Source of the DNA: Nocardia amamiensis
GTDB taxonomy: Bacteria; Actinomycetota; Actinomycetes; Mycobacteriales; Mycobacteriaceae
DNA length: 64,000 nt
Direction: 5' to 3'
Assembly: GCF_015477605.1 (NCBI RefSeq)
Contig: NZ_JADLQX010000026.1
Location: forward strand, 20,311-84,310
In this document: positions 33,713-41,744 of the stretch, in pieces
Layout: every line of letters begins with the position of its first letter
Position numbering within the stretch: the stretch's first letter is position 1
Position numbers and translations under genes: made by a program
Notes under the pieces: generated by a model
Told to the model about the DNA's origin: nothing
Seen by the model: the letters and a program-made list of their open reading frames with translations, nothing else
Databases searched by the model: none

Positions 33713-34032
33713 TGGACACTGCGAACGGGCGGCGACGGCCCTGGAAGACCCTGGCCCGCCTGTTCGGCACGCTCCACCACATCAGCAACGGCCGCGCGGC
33801 CTGGAACGCGGTGACCTCCTCGGTCGGCGAGAAGAACTACGGCGACCAGGAACTGCCCAGCCCCGAAGAGCGCTACACGCGCGCGACCGAATCCATCGAA
33901 GTCGTCAACGCCCTGTTCGACTTCCTCGTCAACGGGCCGCTACCCGAACTGCGCCGCCGCGGCATCATCGGCTCGGACTACCTCGGCGCGACCTTCCGCG
34001 AGAACTTCGAGCTACCGCCACTACCGGACTGA
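33713..34032 (+). pseudogene. Internally deleted LLM (NtaA/SnaA-type) flavin monooxygenase
   Basis: The frame encodes about 106 residues. Residues 9-65 (LARLFGTLHHISNGRAAWNA-VTS, then ERYTRATESIEVVNALFDF) match the region around residue 90-150 of NtaA/SnaA/DszA-type FMN-dependent monooxygenases, where LDHLSxGRAxWNxVTS and DERYxRAxExxxVVxxLWD are family hallmarks. The next residues, PLPELRRRGIIGSDYLGATF-REN, match the last 30 residues of the same family. About 250 residues in between and the first 90 are absent, so this is an in-frame deletion relic. Such enzymes are about 440 residues long. It lies next to a truncated tetR copy. Confidence 0.72.
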
Positions 34033-34156
34033 CCGCGCGCGCATCGAACGCTCCTCGACACCTCGACCTCCGCGAACTGCCGACGCGCACCAGAGGCGGC
34101 AACTCGCCACCCACGGTGGTGAGCGACACCGAACTCCGCCTCCGGCAGCTCCCAAT

Positions 34157-34342
34157 GCCTCACTGGGTGGCAGGACCGACCAGATCTCCGTCTCGGCGGG
34201 CACCCGCGAGCGGCTCCTCGCAGCAACTGAACGACTGTTGCTGACCGGCCGATACGACGACGTGTCGGTGCGGAGTATCTGCGCCGAGGCCGGTGCGAAT
34301 CCGGCCGCGGTGCGCTACCACTTCGGGTCGAAGGACGCACTG
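34157..34342 (+). pseudogene. Truncated duplicate of the TetR gene at 37082
   Basis: Bases 34193-34342 match 37103-37252 with about eight differences in 150, including the whole helix-turn-helix. Weaker similarity runs upstream to about 34157, where the start ATG of the intact gene (CATGACCGACC) reads CAGGACCGACC, so the start codon is lost. The match ends abruptly at 34342, ten bases before the alkene reductase stop. The piece keeps the Arg-Tyr in VRYHFGSKDALL where the intact copy has VHYHFGSKDALV. Confidence 0.85.
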
Positions 34343-34352
34343 CTGTGGCCGG

Positions 34353-35417
34353 TCAGTCGGCGAGTGCCGGGTAATCGGTGTATCCGTGGTGATCTCCGCC
34401 GTAGAACGTTGCCGGATCGGGCTCGTTGAACGCCGCCCTGGCTCGGATGCGCGCGGGCAGATCAGGGTTGGCCAGGGCGAGCGCGCCGACGGCGACGACA
34501 TCGGCCGATCCGTTGTCGAGGTCGGCGATGCGGGCGGCCAGGTCCGCCCCAGCGCGGTTGACGACCAGGCGATCCGGCCAGATGCGGCGGATCGTCGGCA
34601 GCAGTTCCTCGTCGCCGGCGTGGACCAGATGCAGGTAGGCCAGATCCAGTCGGGCCAGCTCACCGGCCAGGTGCCCGTAGAGCTGGTGGGTGTCGGTCTC
34701 GGTGATGTCGTTGAACGGATTGGCCGGGGAGATCCGGAATCCCGTTCGGTCCGCCCCGATTTCGGCGGCCACGGCTGCCGCGACCTCGAGCGGGAACCGC
34801 GTGCGCCCGGCGATCGAACCGCCATACTCGTCGTCACGCTGATTGGTGTTCGCGGCGAGGAACTGGTGCAGCAGATAGCCGTTGGCGCCGTGGATCTCGA
34901 CACCGTCGGCCCCGGCATCGAGGGCCATGGCCGCCGCGCGACGGAACTCGTCGACGGTCCGCGCGATGCCCGCGGTGTCCAGTGCCACCGGCGGGGCCAT
35001 GGGGTGCGGCCCGGTCGCGGTGTACATCATCGCGTTCGCCGCGATCGCCGACGGCGCGACCGGCGGGCGGTGGTGTGGAGTGTTCGAGGGATGCGAGATG
35101 CGGCCGACGTGCATCAGCTGGATGACGAACGCGGCTCCGGTGGCGTGCACCGCGGCGGCGACCGACTTCCAGGCATCGACGTGCGCGGGCTCGTGGATGC
35201 CGGGCGTGTTGAGGTAGCCCTGTCCGTCCGCCGATGGCTGGGTGCCCTCGGTGACCAGCATCGCGAACGAGTTCCGCTGCTCGTAGTAGGCGGCGGTGAG
35301 ATCGGTGACCGTACCGTCGGCGTTGGCTCGGCTGCGGGTCATGGGAGCCATGGCCAGCCGGTGCGGCAGCGCGATAGCACCGAGACGGGTTGGCGTCCAA
35401 AGGATCTGATCGTTCAT
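34353..35417 (-). CDS. Alkene reductase (Old Yellow Enzyme family)
   Basis: Encodes 354 residues. FMN-binding TIM barrel with the OYE hallmarks: RLAMAPMTRSRA, VIQLMHVGRISHPS, and EIHGANGYLLHQFLAANTNQ, in which His-x2-Asn binds the substrate carbonyl and the nearby Tyr is the proton donor. DDEYGGSIAGR and NRAGADLAARIADLDNGSAD complete the family. It reduces activated C=C bonds of enones or nitro compounds with NADPH. It is 39 bases downstream of the quinone oxidoreductase-like gene on the same strand and probably cotranscribed under the MarR control. Confidence 0.92.
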   Translation of the reverse strand: MNDQILWTPTRLGAIALPHRLAMAPMTRSRANADGTVTDLTAAYYEQRNSFAMLVTEGTQPSADGQGYLNTPGIHEPAHVDAWKSVAAAVHATGAAFVIQLMHVGRISHPSNTPHHRPPVAPSAIAANAMMYTATGPHPMAPPVALDTAGIARTVDEFRRAAAMALDAGADGVEIHGANGYLLHQFLAANTNQRDDEYGGSIAGRTRFPLEVAAAVAAEIGADRTGFRISPANPFNDITETDTHQLYGHLAGELARLDLAYLHLVHAGDEELLPTIRRIWPDRLVVNRAGADLAARIADLDNGSADVVAVGALALANPDLPARIRARAAFNEPDPATFYGGDHHGYTDYPALAD

Positions 35418-35456
35418 GATGGTGCTCCTGGCGGTAAATAGGTCGGGGTCAAGGGT

Positions 35457-36392
35457 TCAGACGGCGATCTGGACGACGGTCTTGCCGCGCAATTGACCGC
35501 GCTCGCCGAGGGCGTGGACCTGCGGGAGTTCCGCCAGCGGGTAGCGGGCGCTGACATCCAGGCGCAGCACGCCGCGGTCGAGCAGCGACACCAGATTCCT
35601 GAGCTGCTGCGCGTCGCTGCGGACGAAGACGTTCTCGCCCCGCACGTTCCGGCTCGCATCGGCCACGGCCGGGGTCGTGGTCGACACCAGGGCACCCCGG
35701 TCAGTGATGCGGTCACGCAGCGCGGCCAGCTCGGCGGGCGAGGTGCGGACCAGGTTGACGACGAAATCGACCGGCTCGGTAAGCGCGTCGATGACCGGGA
35801 TCCGGGTGTAGTCGATGATCTCGTCGGCACCCGCGGCACGGACGGCGTCGCTGCTTCGTGGGCTGGCTGTCGCGATCACATGTGCGCCGAGATGTTTGGC
35901 GAGACCGATGGTGAATCCGCCGACGCCGCCACCGGCTCCGTTGACGAGCACGCGGGAACCCGCGTACACCCCGGCGTGGTCGATCAGCGCCTGCCAGGCC
36001 GTCAACCCGGACGAGGGGAGCGCGGCGGCGTCGCTCAACGGCACCGGGACCGGTGCGGTCGCGAGCAGGTTCGCGGGCGCGGTGACGTACTCGGCGGCGG
36101 CCCCGTTTGCGGCCATCGGCAGAAACGCGACGACGGAGGAGCCCACGAGCGAGCGGTCGACATCGGCTCCGACCGCGGTGACGACACCGCTGACGTCGAT
36201 TCCGGGGATGTGCGGCAGCGTCAGTGGGAACTGCTGCTGCAGGACCCCGGCTCGGATGGCCGCGTCGACCGGGTTGAACGTGGTCGCGGCGACCCGGATC
36301 AGGGCTTCGCCGCTGTGCGGTATCGGCTTCTGGACCTCGGCGAGTTCGAGGACGCTGGGGTCCCCGTAAGTGGTGAAGCGGATGGCTTTCAT
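35457..36392 (-). CDS. NADP-dependent quinone oxidoreductase-like protein
   Basis: Encodes 311 residues from ATG 36392 (MKAIRFTTYGDPSVLELAEV). Zinc-free medium-chain reductase of the QOR type: GEALIRVAATTFNPVDAAIR, HIPGIDVSGVVTAVG, and the nucleotide-binding VLVNGAGGGVGGFTIGLAKH. It probably reduces quinones or enones with NADPH. The start is 107 bases from the divergent MarR gene with two TTCGAATTCGAA operators between, so induction by an electrophile through MarR is likely. The OYE gene follows. Confidence 0.9.
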   Translation of the reverse strand: MKAIRFTTYGDPSVLELAEVQKPIPHSGEALIRVAATTFNPVDAAIRAGVLQQQFPLTLPHIPGIDVSGVVTAVGADVDRSLVGSSVVAFLPMAANGAAAEYVTAPANLLATAPVPVPLSDAAALPSSGLTAWQALIDHAGVYAGSRVLVNGAGGGVGGFTIGLAKHLGAHVIATASPRSSDAVRAAGADEIIDYTRIPVIDALTEPVDFVVNLVRTSPAELAALRDRITDRGALVSTTTPAVADASRNVRGENVFVRSDAQQLRNLVSLLDRGVLRLDVSARYPLAELPQVHALGERGQLRGKTVVQIAV

Positions 36393-36412
36393 AGCTACCT
36401 CGAGTTGGTTGA

Positions 36413-36444
36413 TTCGAATTCGAAACGAGTCCTTCGAATTCGAA
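36413..36444. promoter_or_regulatory. Two 12-bp palindromes, probable MarR operator
   Basis: TTCGAATTCGAA occurs at 36413-36424 and again at 36433-36444, centres exactly 20 bases apart, and a half-like CTTCGAAG lies at 36473-36480. They sit in the divergent promoter between the QOR-like gene and the marR gene. Palindromes of this type are typical MarR binding sites. Confidence 0.8.
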
Positions 36445-36499
36445 CCGTAGCACCATCTGGCAATCACTTCAACTTCGAAGCAACTGCTACTGTTGGCGC

Positions 36500-36979
36500 A
36501 TGCTCCCACCGCCACTCGCCGAGTTCGACGCCTACTTCGCCCTGCTCGAGGTGGGCTCCCTGGTGCAGCACGGCGTCGAGCAGCAATTGCGTGCCGAGGG
36601 CGGACTCAGCTTCGTCCAGTTCCAGATCTTGGCAATCCTCGGCGAATCCGAGGACCGAACCCAAACCATGACCACCGTCGCGGACCGGCTCGTCCACAGC
36701 CGCAGCGGCCTGACCTACCAGGCGCAGAAACTCGAATCCGCCGGTCTGATCACCCGCACCACTGGGCCCGACGACGACCGCACCACCATCCTCACCCTCA
36801 GCCCCGCGGGAGCCGCCCTCCTCGCACGCGTGCTGCCCGGCCACATGGACGTCGTTCGCGACATCCTGCTCGACGCCCTCGGCGAGGCCGACCGCACCGA
36901 ACTCACACGAATCCTGGACAAAGTCCGAGTCCACATGCGCAGCCGCCCACCCCGATCCGCGCGCCGCAAACGCTCCTGA
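36500..36979 (+). CDS. MarR family transcriptional regulator
   Basis: Encodes 159 residues from ATG 36500. The winged helix is visible: FVQFQILAILGESEDRTQTM, MTTVADRLVHSRSGLTYQAQ-KLESAGLITRT and the wing GPDDDRTTILTLSPAG. Flanking helices form the dimer. The C-terminus is basic (RSRPPRSARRKRS). It is divergent from the QOR-OYE pair, and the duplicated palindrome between them makes it their probable repressor. Inducer unknown; substrates of the reductases (quinones, enones) are likely. Confidence 0.9.
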   Translation: MLPPPLAEFDAYFALLEVGSLVQHGVEQQLRAEGGLSFVQFQILAILGESEDRTQTMTTVADRLVHSRSGLTYQAQKLESAGLITRTTGPDDDRTTILTLSPAGAALLARVLPGHMDVVRDILLDALGEADRTELTRILDKVRVHMRSRPPRSARRKRS

Positions 36980-37033
36980 AAGACCCCGTCACGCCCAGCC
37001 CCCCGCACACGACAGTCTTCGCCAGCGCGGCCC

Positions 37034-37052
37034 TTTCAATCAATGATTGAAA
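37034..37052. promoter_or_regulatory. 19-bp palindrome upstream of tetR
   Basis: TTTCAATCA-A-TGATTGAAA is a perfect inverted repeat around one central base. TGTTTGAACA (37056-37065) beside it is a second imperfect palindrome. They lie 30 bases before the TetR start at 37082 and probably form its operator. The ATG inside it (37043) is in frame with tetR, but using it would put the operator in the coding region. Confidence 0.6.
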
Positions 37053-37081
37053 CATTGTTTGAACAGTGCTTCACTGGTGAC

Positions 37082-37666
37082 ATGACCGACCAAGTCGCCG
37101 CATCGGCGGGCACCCGCGAGCGGCTCCTTTCCGCCGCCGAACGACTGTTGCTGACCGGCCGATACGACGACGTGTCGGTGCGGAGTATCTGCGCCGAGGC
37201 CGGAGCGAATCCGGCCGCGGTGCACTACCACTTCGGGTCGAAGGACGCACTGGTCGCCGCGCTGCTCGAGGACCGGCTCGGGCCACTGTGGGCGACTCGG
37301 TTGTCGGCCGTGGCCGCCGAACACGGTTCGGTGGCCGAGGTCGTCGATGCCGTCATCGAGCCCTTCGTCGAGTTGGCCGCCGATCCGGTGGGCCGGTTGC
37401 ACCTGCGTTTGCTGGCCCAGTTCGTGCTGGGGCGGCATGTGACGGAGTGGCGACAGCCGTGGTTCCGGATGGACTCCTGGGTCGCTCTGCTACCAGACGT
37501 CGACGAGCACGAGAGCCGACGGCGCTGGATGTTGGCCTTCGACTTGATCATCACGCGATTCGGTGGCGCCGGGACCAGCCAGCGGGAGATGCCGGACGAA
37601 GTGGTGACCACCTTGCGTGACTTCGTCGTCGCCGGGCTGACCGCGGGCAAGGGAGAGCGGAAATGA
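37082..37666 (+). CDS. TetR family transcriptional regulator
   Basis: Encodes 194 residues from ATG 37082. Helix-turn-helix: RLLLTGRYDDVSVRSICAEA followed by GANPAAVHYHFGSKDALV. The C-terminal helical region (WFRMDSWVALLPDVDEHESR) is of the tetracyclin-repressor-like C-terminal type. It overlaps the NADH:flavin oxidoreductase gene by four bases (ATGA), so regulator and enzyme are cotranscribed, probably under its own control at the 37034 palindrome. A damaged duplicate of its 5' part is at 34157. Confidence 0.88.
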   Translation: MTDQVAASAGTRERLLSAAERLLLTGRYDDVSVRSICAEAGANPAAVHYHFGSKDALVAALLEDRLGPLWATRLSAVAAEHGSVAEVVDAVIEPFVELAADPVGRLHLRLLAQFVLGRHVTEWRQPWFRMDSWVALLPDVDEHESRRRWMLAFDLIITRFGGAGTSQREMPDEVVTTLRDFVVAGLTAGKGERK

Positions 37667-38889
37667 ACGAGATATTCGCACCGGCCGAATTGGGGCCGAT
37701 CACGTTGCGCAACAGGGTGATCAAGGCGGCCACTTTCGAGGGCCGTACACCCGACGCACTGGTCACCCAGGATCTGATCGAGTTCCACCGAGAGACGGCA
37801 GCGGGCGGAGTCGGAATGACGACGGTCGCCTACTGCGCAGTCGCGCCCGGCGGACGAACCGACCGGCATCAGATTTGGATGCGCCCGGAGGCGGTTCCGG
37901 GGTTGCGCAAGTTGACCGACGCCGTCCATAGCGAGGGCGCGGCGGCGAGCGCGCAGATCGGGCACGCCGGCCCGGTCGCCAACGCGAGATCCAATGGCGT
38001 TCCCGCGCTCGCTCCCAGCAGGATGATCAGCCCGCTCTCGATGCGCTTCATGAAGGTGCCCGATCAGGATGAGATCCGCGAGGTCGTCGCCGCGCACGCG
38101 AACGCGGCGAAACTGGCCGAGCAAGCGGGTTTCGACGCGGTGGAAATCCACTTCGGGCACAACTACCTGGTGAGTTCCTTTCTGAGCCCGAGACTGAACC
38201 GGCGCGCCGACGGGTACGGCGGCTCCACCGCAAACCGTGCCCGGCTGGCGCGTGAAATCGCCTGGGCGGTACGGAAAGCCGTGGGTGGCCGGCTCGCGGT
38301 GACCGCGAAGCTCAACATGGAAGACGGCGTGCCGGGCGGACTCACGGTACCGGAGTCGTTGCAAGTGGCGGCGTGGCTGGAAGCGGACGGCACCCTCGAC
38401 GCGCTGGAACTGACAGCTGGAAGTTCCCTGCTCAACCCGATGTTGTTGTTCCACGGCAGTGCCCCGCGAAAGGAATTCGCGAATGTCCTTCCCATACCGG
38501 CACGCTGGGGCTTCCGCCTGGTGGGCCGGGCTTTCCTGAAGGAGTATCCCTATCAGGACGGGTATCTGCTCGAGCGGGCGCGCCACTTCCGCCGGGAGCT
38601 GTCGATGCCACTGGTCCTGTTGGGCGGAATCACCAATCTGCACACCATGCAGCAGGCGATGACCGAGGGGTTCGACTTCGTCGCGATGGGCCGGGCGCTG
38701 CTGCGGGAACCGAACCTCCTGCACCGCATCCGGTCCGACGCCACCACGCAGTCGGCCTGCATCCACTGCAACGAATGCATGCCGACCATCTATACCCGCA
38801 CTCGCTGCGTCTACCGCCCCGATCGAACCGGCGCCCCGATTCCGTTGACGCTATCCGGCACGGAGGGCGGACCGAAGGACCCGGCATGA
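37663..38889 (+). CDS. NADH:flavin oxidoreductase with Fe-S cluster motif
   Basis: Encodes 408 residues. The OYE-like TIM barrel is recognisable from LRNRVIKAATFEGRTPDALV, ASAQIGHAGP, EIHFGHNYLVSSFLSPRLNR and DGYGGSTANR. A C-terminal CIHCNECMPTIYTRTRC (C-x2-C-x2-C-x9-C) is the 4Fe-4S site of the 2,4-dienoyl-CoA reductase/trimethylamine dehydrogenase group. The FAD/NAD domain of those larger enzymes is missing, so electrons must come from a separate protein. GHNY rather than GANGY at the active site sets it apart from classic OYE. Substrate unknown. Confidence 0.86.
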   Translation: MNEIFAPAELGPITLRNRVIKAATFEGRTPDALVTQDLIEFHRETAAGGVGMTTVAYCAVAPGGRTDRHQIWMRPEAVPGLRKLTDAVHSEGAAASAQIGHAGPVANARSNGVPALAPSRMISPLSMRFMKVPDQDEIREVVAAHANAAKLAEQAGFDAVEIHFGHNYLVSSFLSPRLNRRADGYGGSTANRARLAREIAWAVRKAVGGRLAVTAKLNMEDGVPGGLTVPESLQVAAWLEADGTLDALELTAGSSLLNPMLLFHGSAPRKEFANVLPIPARWGFRLVGRAFLKEYPYQDGYLLERARHFRRELSMPLVLLGGITNLHTMQQAMTEGFDFVAMGRALLREPNLLHRIRSDATTQSACIHCNECMPTIYTRTRCVYRPDRTGAPIPLTLSGTEGGPKDPA

Positions 38890-38923
38890 CCTTGCCGAGC
38901 ACCGACACACCCGGGTCGGCGGG

Positions 38924-40345
38924 TCAGACCGCCAGCGGCGGTGGTGCGATCGCCGGTTGCGCAGGTGGGCGGTAATTCTCCCAGGCGGTGGCGAGCCGCG
39001 CGACCGCCGCGGTGAGAGTGCTTTCCGGGTGGCGGAAGTGCAGGCGTATGTATTCGCCGCTGCCGCCGCTCACGTCGAGACCGCTGCCCGCGAGCACGGC
39101 GACACCATGGCGGAGTGCGGTCTGAGCGAACGAATTACCGTCGCCGTAAGGCAGCGCCACCCACAATGTCTGGCCACCGCGGACCGCCGACACCGACCAG
39201 TCGGGGAGGTGTGCGGCCAGCGCACCCAAGAGCGCGTTGTGGCACGACTGCCGTTGTGCCGCATGGTTCGCACACAGCAGATCCAACTGCGGGAGCAACT
39301 TGGCCGCGGCCAGCTGTGTCGGTAGATTTCCGCCGAGGTCGTGCACCGCCCGCAGGCGGGTGACGCGGTCGATGACCGGGACCGGCGCGCGGATCCAGCC
39401 GATGCGCAAGCCGCCCCAAATGCTCTTGCTCAACGACCCGATGGAGATGGCGTCGTCCGAGTCGGCCGCGTACGGCGGCATCACCTCGCCCGGGAACCCG
39501 AGTTCGGCGAGTACCTCGTCGGCGATGAGCGGGACGCCTGCGGCAGCGGCCACTTCGGCGATTCTGCGTCGGACCAGCCGGGGAAGGACTGTGCCGGTGG
39601 GGTTGTGGAACGTGGGAGTGAGGTAGGCGAGGGCTGGACGGTGTGCCCGGACAGCCGCCTCGAACCCCGGGAATCCGACCGACAGCGCATCCAGAACGGC
39701 CGCTTGTTCGCGGAATGCCTCCAGCGCACCCGGATAAGTCGGCGTCTCGAGCAGAACCCGATCGCCAGGGGCGATGAACGCGCGAGCCAACAGTGACAGC
39801 GCTTGCTGCCCGCCGTTGGTGACGAGAATCCGATCGGCGTGCGTCGGCGCTCCCAGCCGGGTGTAGCGCTGGGCAATGGCCTCGCGGAGTGTCGGACAAC
39901 CGGCAGGGTGATAGCCGATGTCAGCGGTTATCGACGCCAATTCGGGCAGTATGGCGGCGAACGCCGCGGTCATCTCCGGGGGCGGGGTGTCGGGCGCGGC
40001 GCAAGCCAGCGAGATCACCTCGGGGTCCGGTTCCAGCAGATGCAGGAACATGGGCGCGCTGGTGGTCGTCGGTGCCGCCGTCGGCGCACCACCCGCGACG
40101 CGGGTACCGCTGCCTCGGCGTCGCACGATCCGCCCTTCGCCCTCCAGCAGCCCGTAAGCGGCGACCACCGTACTGCGCCCGACGGAGAGAATCCGCGCGA
40201 AGACCCGGTCCGGCGGCAGCCCGGTTCCGGGCGGGAGTTCACCCGCATCGATCAACTGCCGCAGCCGTGCGGCGAGCAGCAGATACAACGGACCGCGCCC
40301 CGTCGACCAGCGACCGAGACGATGCATTACCTCAATTGGCTCCAT
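38924..40345 (-). CDS. MocR-type regulator (GntR DNA-binding plus aminotransferase fold)
   Basis: Encodes 473 residues from ATG 40345. The winged helix is at residues 15-80: PLYLLLAARLRQLIDAGELP, VGRSTVVAAYGLLEGEGRIV and RRRGSGTRVA. The C-terminal 350 residues are a fold-type I aminotransferase with HNPTGT, DEVLAELGFPG and the PLP lysine in SLSKSIWGGLRIGWI. MocR proteins bind PLP and use it as effector or coenzyme to control vitamin B6 or amino-acid genes. It is divergent from the cupin gene with ATTGG/CCAAT elements between, so the cupin is a likely target. The effector is unknown. Confidence 0.9.
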   Translation of the reverse strand: MEPIEVMHRLGRWSTGRGPLYLLLAARLRQLIDAGELPPGTGLPPDRVFARILSVGRSTVVAAYGLLEGEGRIVRRRGSGTRVAGGAPTAAPTTTSAPMFLHLLEPDPEVISLACAAPDTPPPEMTAAFAAILPELASITADIGYHPAGCPTLREAIAQRYTRLGAPTHADRILVTNGGQQALSLLARAFIAPGDRVLLETPTYPGALEAFREQAAVLDALSVGFPGFEAAVRAHRPALAYLTPTFHNPTGTVLPRLVRRRIAEVAAAAGVPLIADEVLAELGFPGEVMPPYAADSDDAISIGSLSKSIWGGLRIGWIRAPVPVIDRVTRLRAVHDLGGNLPTQLAAAKLLPQLDLLCANHAAQRQSCHNALLGALAAHLPDWSVSAVRGGQTLWVALPYGDGNSFAQTALRHGVAVLAGSGLDVSGGSGEYIRLHFRHPESTLTAAVARLATAWENYRPPAQPAIAPPPLAV

Positions 40346-40370
40346 CAGCAGACCAATTTTGCCGGATTGG
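40335..40370. promoter_or_regulatory. ATTGG / CCAAT elements in the mocR-cupin promoter
   Basis: ATTGG at 40335-40339 and 40366-40370, with the inverse CCAAT at 40353-40357, all within the short divergent spacer around the MocR start. MocR proteins often bind repeated short boxes, so these may be its operator. Confidence 0.35.
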
Positions 40371-40400
40371 ACCTGGGCGCACCGAGCTGGGCCGACCACC

Positions 40401-40757
40401 ATGACTTCCATGAGCGAAGAAACGACCACTTCATCCGGCCGGACCGTCTCCATCCCCGACACCATCGCCGCGCTGCCAGGCCCTTTCCGGCAACGCGAGT
40501 TGGCACAGGTCAACGACACCGTGGTCCGCGCCGCCCGGATCGAGGGCGAGTTCCCCTGGCACCACCACGACGAGGACGAACTGTTCCTGTGCTGGGACGG
40601 CTCCTTCCGCATCGAACTCGAAGGCCGCGCACCGGTCACCCTCGCAGCCGGAGACATCTTCGTCGTCCCCAAAGGAATTCGGCACCGACCGGTCGCGGAG
40701 ACGCGCGCCCACGTCCTGCTCATCGAACGACCGGAGACCAAGCAGTACGGAAGCTGA
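40401..40757 (+). CDS. Cupin domain protein
   Basis: Encodes 118 residues from ATG 40401, or 115 from ATG 40410. Cupin motif 1 is GEFPWHHHDEDELFLCWDGS, carrying the metal-binding His-x-His-x3-4-Glu, and motif 2 is AGDIFVVPKGIRHRPVA with the last His. A single-domain small beta-barrel with a complete metal site could be an enzyme (dioxygenase or isomerase) or a sensor. It diverges from the MocR gene with 55 bases between and is likely controlled by it. Confidence 0.87.
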   Translation: MTSMSEETTTSSGRTVSIPDTIAALPGPFRQRELAQVNDTVVRAARIEGEFPWHHHDEDELFLCWDGSFRIELEGRAPVTLAAGDIFVVPKGIRHRPVAETRAHVLLIERPETKQYGS

Positions 40758-41474
40758 ATCATGCTCGCTCGTACGCCGACGCGAGCGTGCCGGTGCATGG
40801 TTGTGGCCAGTCACAGCAATTCCGCATACTTCTTGCCGGTAATGAAAGCCGTCACATGCGCCCGCGACCCGAGAAGTTAGCTGGTCCTCCGAGAGGGCGG
40901 ACGGGCTTGGTGCATGCGTGAAGAGGCCGTTACGTGACTTCACATTCTCGTGGGAGAGCGGTAGGGATGAATTAAGACGAAAATACCTATTGGTCGGTAT
41001 TGATCGCTACTTGTCCAGCCGATGAATGGGGCATGAACAGCAAAGTCTCCACCGTGGCCACATTTCTGTGCCGCACGGTCACAGCTGATTCTTTTGCCAG
41101 CCCGTCGAACCCGCTGTCAAATCGTCTGAGACAGCACTGCCGTACTATCGGTCTCCGCGACATTCTCATTTGTCGCGGAAACCAAATCGGGTGAAATTAG
41201 CCCAATATTTGCGACCGGTGGAAACTGGCTGCGCAGCACGGGTTTTCACATTGCAGCTCGCATAGTGCGGGTGTACAGATGTGAGAACGCGTGGCGGTGC
41301 GGCTGCACCCTCGCGCGGTATGGCGGGACAGCGGGATACGGCGGTCCCGTTCGCGGATATCGGAGGGCATGTGATCACGGACTCTGCGGGGGTTGAACCC
41401 TGCGCTGAGCGTCGAGGGAGCCATATATCGCGCAGGGCTGGAAAAGCCTGCGGCACCGGGGAGGGAGACGCTCG
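40758..41474. promoter_or_regulatory. 717-bp gene-free region, probable promoter of the lipid-type cluster
   Basis: No convincing gene is present. The stretch 40940-41260 is clearly less GC-rich than the rest of the window. It contains AATACC...GGTATT (40982-41001, 8-base loop) and a strong hairpin 41154-41179 (TCCGCGACA with TGTCGCGGA, loop TTCTCATT). An open frame at 41281-41478 (65 codons, GTG start) overlaps the carrier-protein ATG in an ATGA, but its third-position GC is low for this genome. The cluster promoter is most likely in 40950-41450. Confidence 0.5.
41154..41179. terminator. Hairpin upstream of the cluster
   Basis: Nine-base perfect stem 41154-41162 / 41171-41179 with an 8-base AT-rich loop, followed by AACC. 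It could end leftover transcripts coming from the cupin side or act in leader RNA control of the cluster. Confidence 0.4.
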
Positions 41475-41744
41475 ATGAATGTGTCCGACGCCGTTGGCGA
41501 ACGGGTGCGGGCGTTGTTCTCACGCGGTTTGCACGTGACCGAAATAGATGTGGACACGCCATTGCTGGATTATGGCTTGGACTCCGTGCGGTCGGTGGAG
41601 TTGGTGATCGAGCTGGAGCGGGAGTTCGGTATCACGATCTCCGACGAGGAGGCCGCGATGCTGCATACCACGCGCGACGTGATCGATTGTGTGACGACGA
41701 AGACGACGCGCGACCGGCGCGCGGAGGCCGGAGCGCGAACGTGA
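41475..41744 (+). CDS. Acyl carrier protein 1
   Basis: Encodes 89 residues from ATG 41475 (GGGGAGGGAG upstream). The phosphopantetheine site is DYGLDSVRSVEL with Ser37. Helix II follows as VELVIELEREFGITISDEEA. It is a free-standing carrier domain of the PKS/NRPS-type (GLDS) rather than a housekeeping fatty-acid ACP. The GTGA overlap with the fusion protein suggests that it carries the acyl chain handed to that protein's reductase domain. The C-terminal 15 residues (TRDRRAEAGART) are charged and probably disordered. Confidence 0.9.
   Translation: MNVSDAVGERVRALFSRGLHVTEIDVDTPLLDYGLDSVRSVELVIELEREFGITISDEEAAMLHTTRDVIDCVTTKTTRDRRAEAGART

Noticed and set aside
41281..41478. 65-codon frame before the first carrier protein as a real gene
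   Set aside because: Third-position GC about 60 percent, far below neighbouring genes, and no recognisable fold; kept only as a note in the findings.
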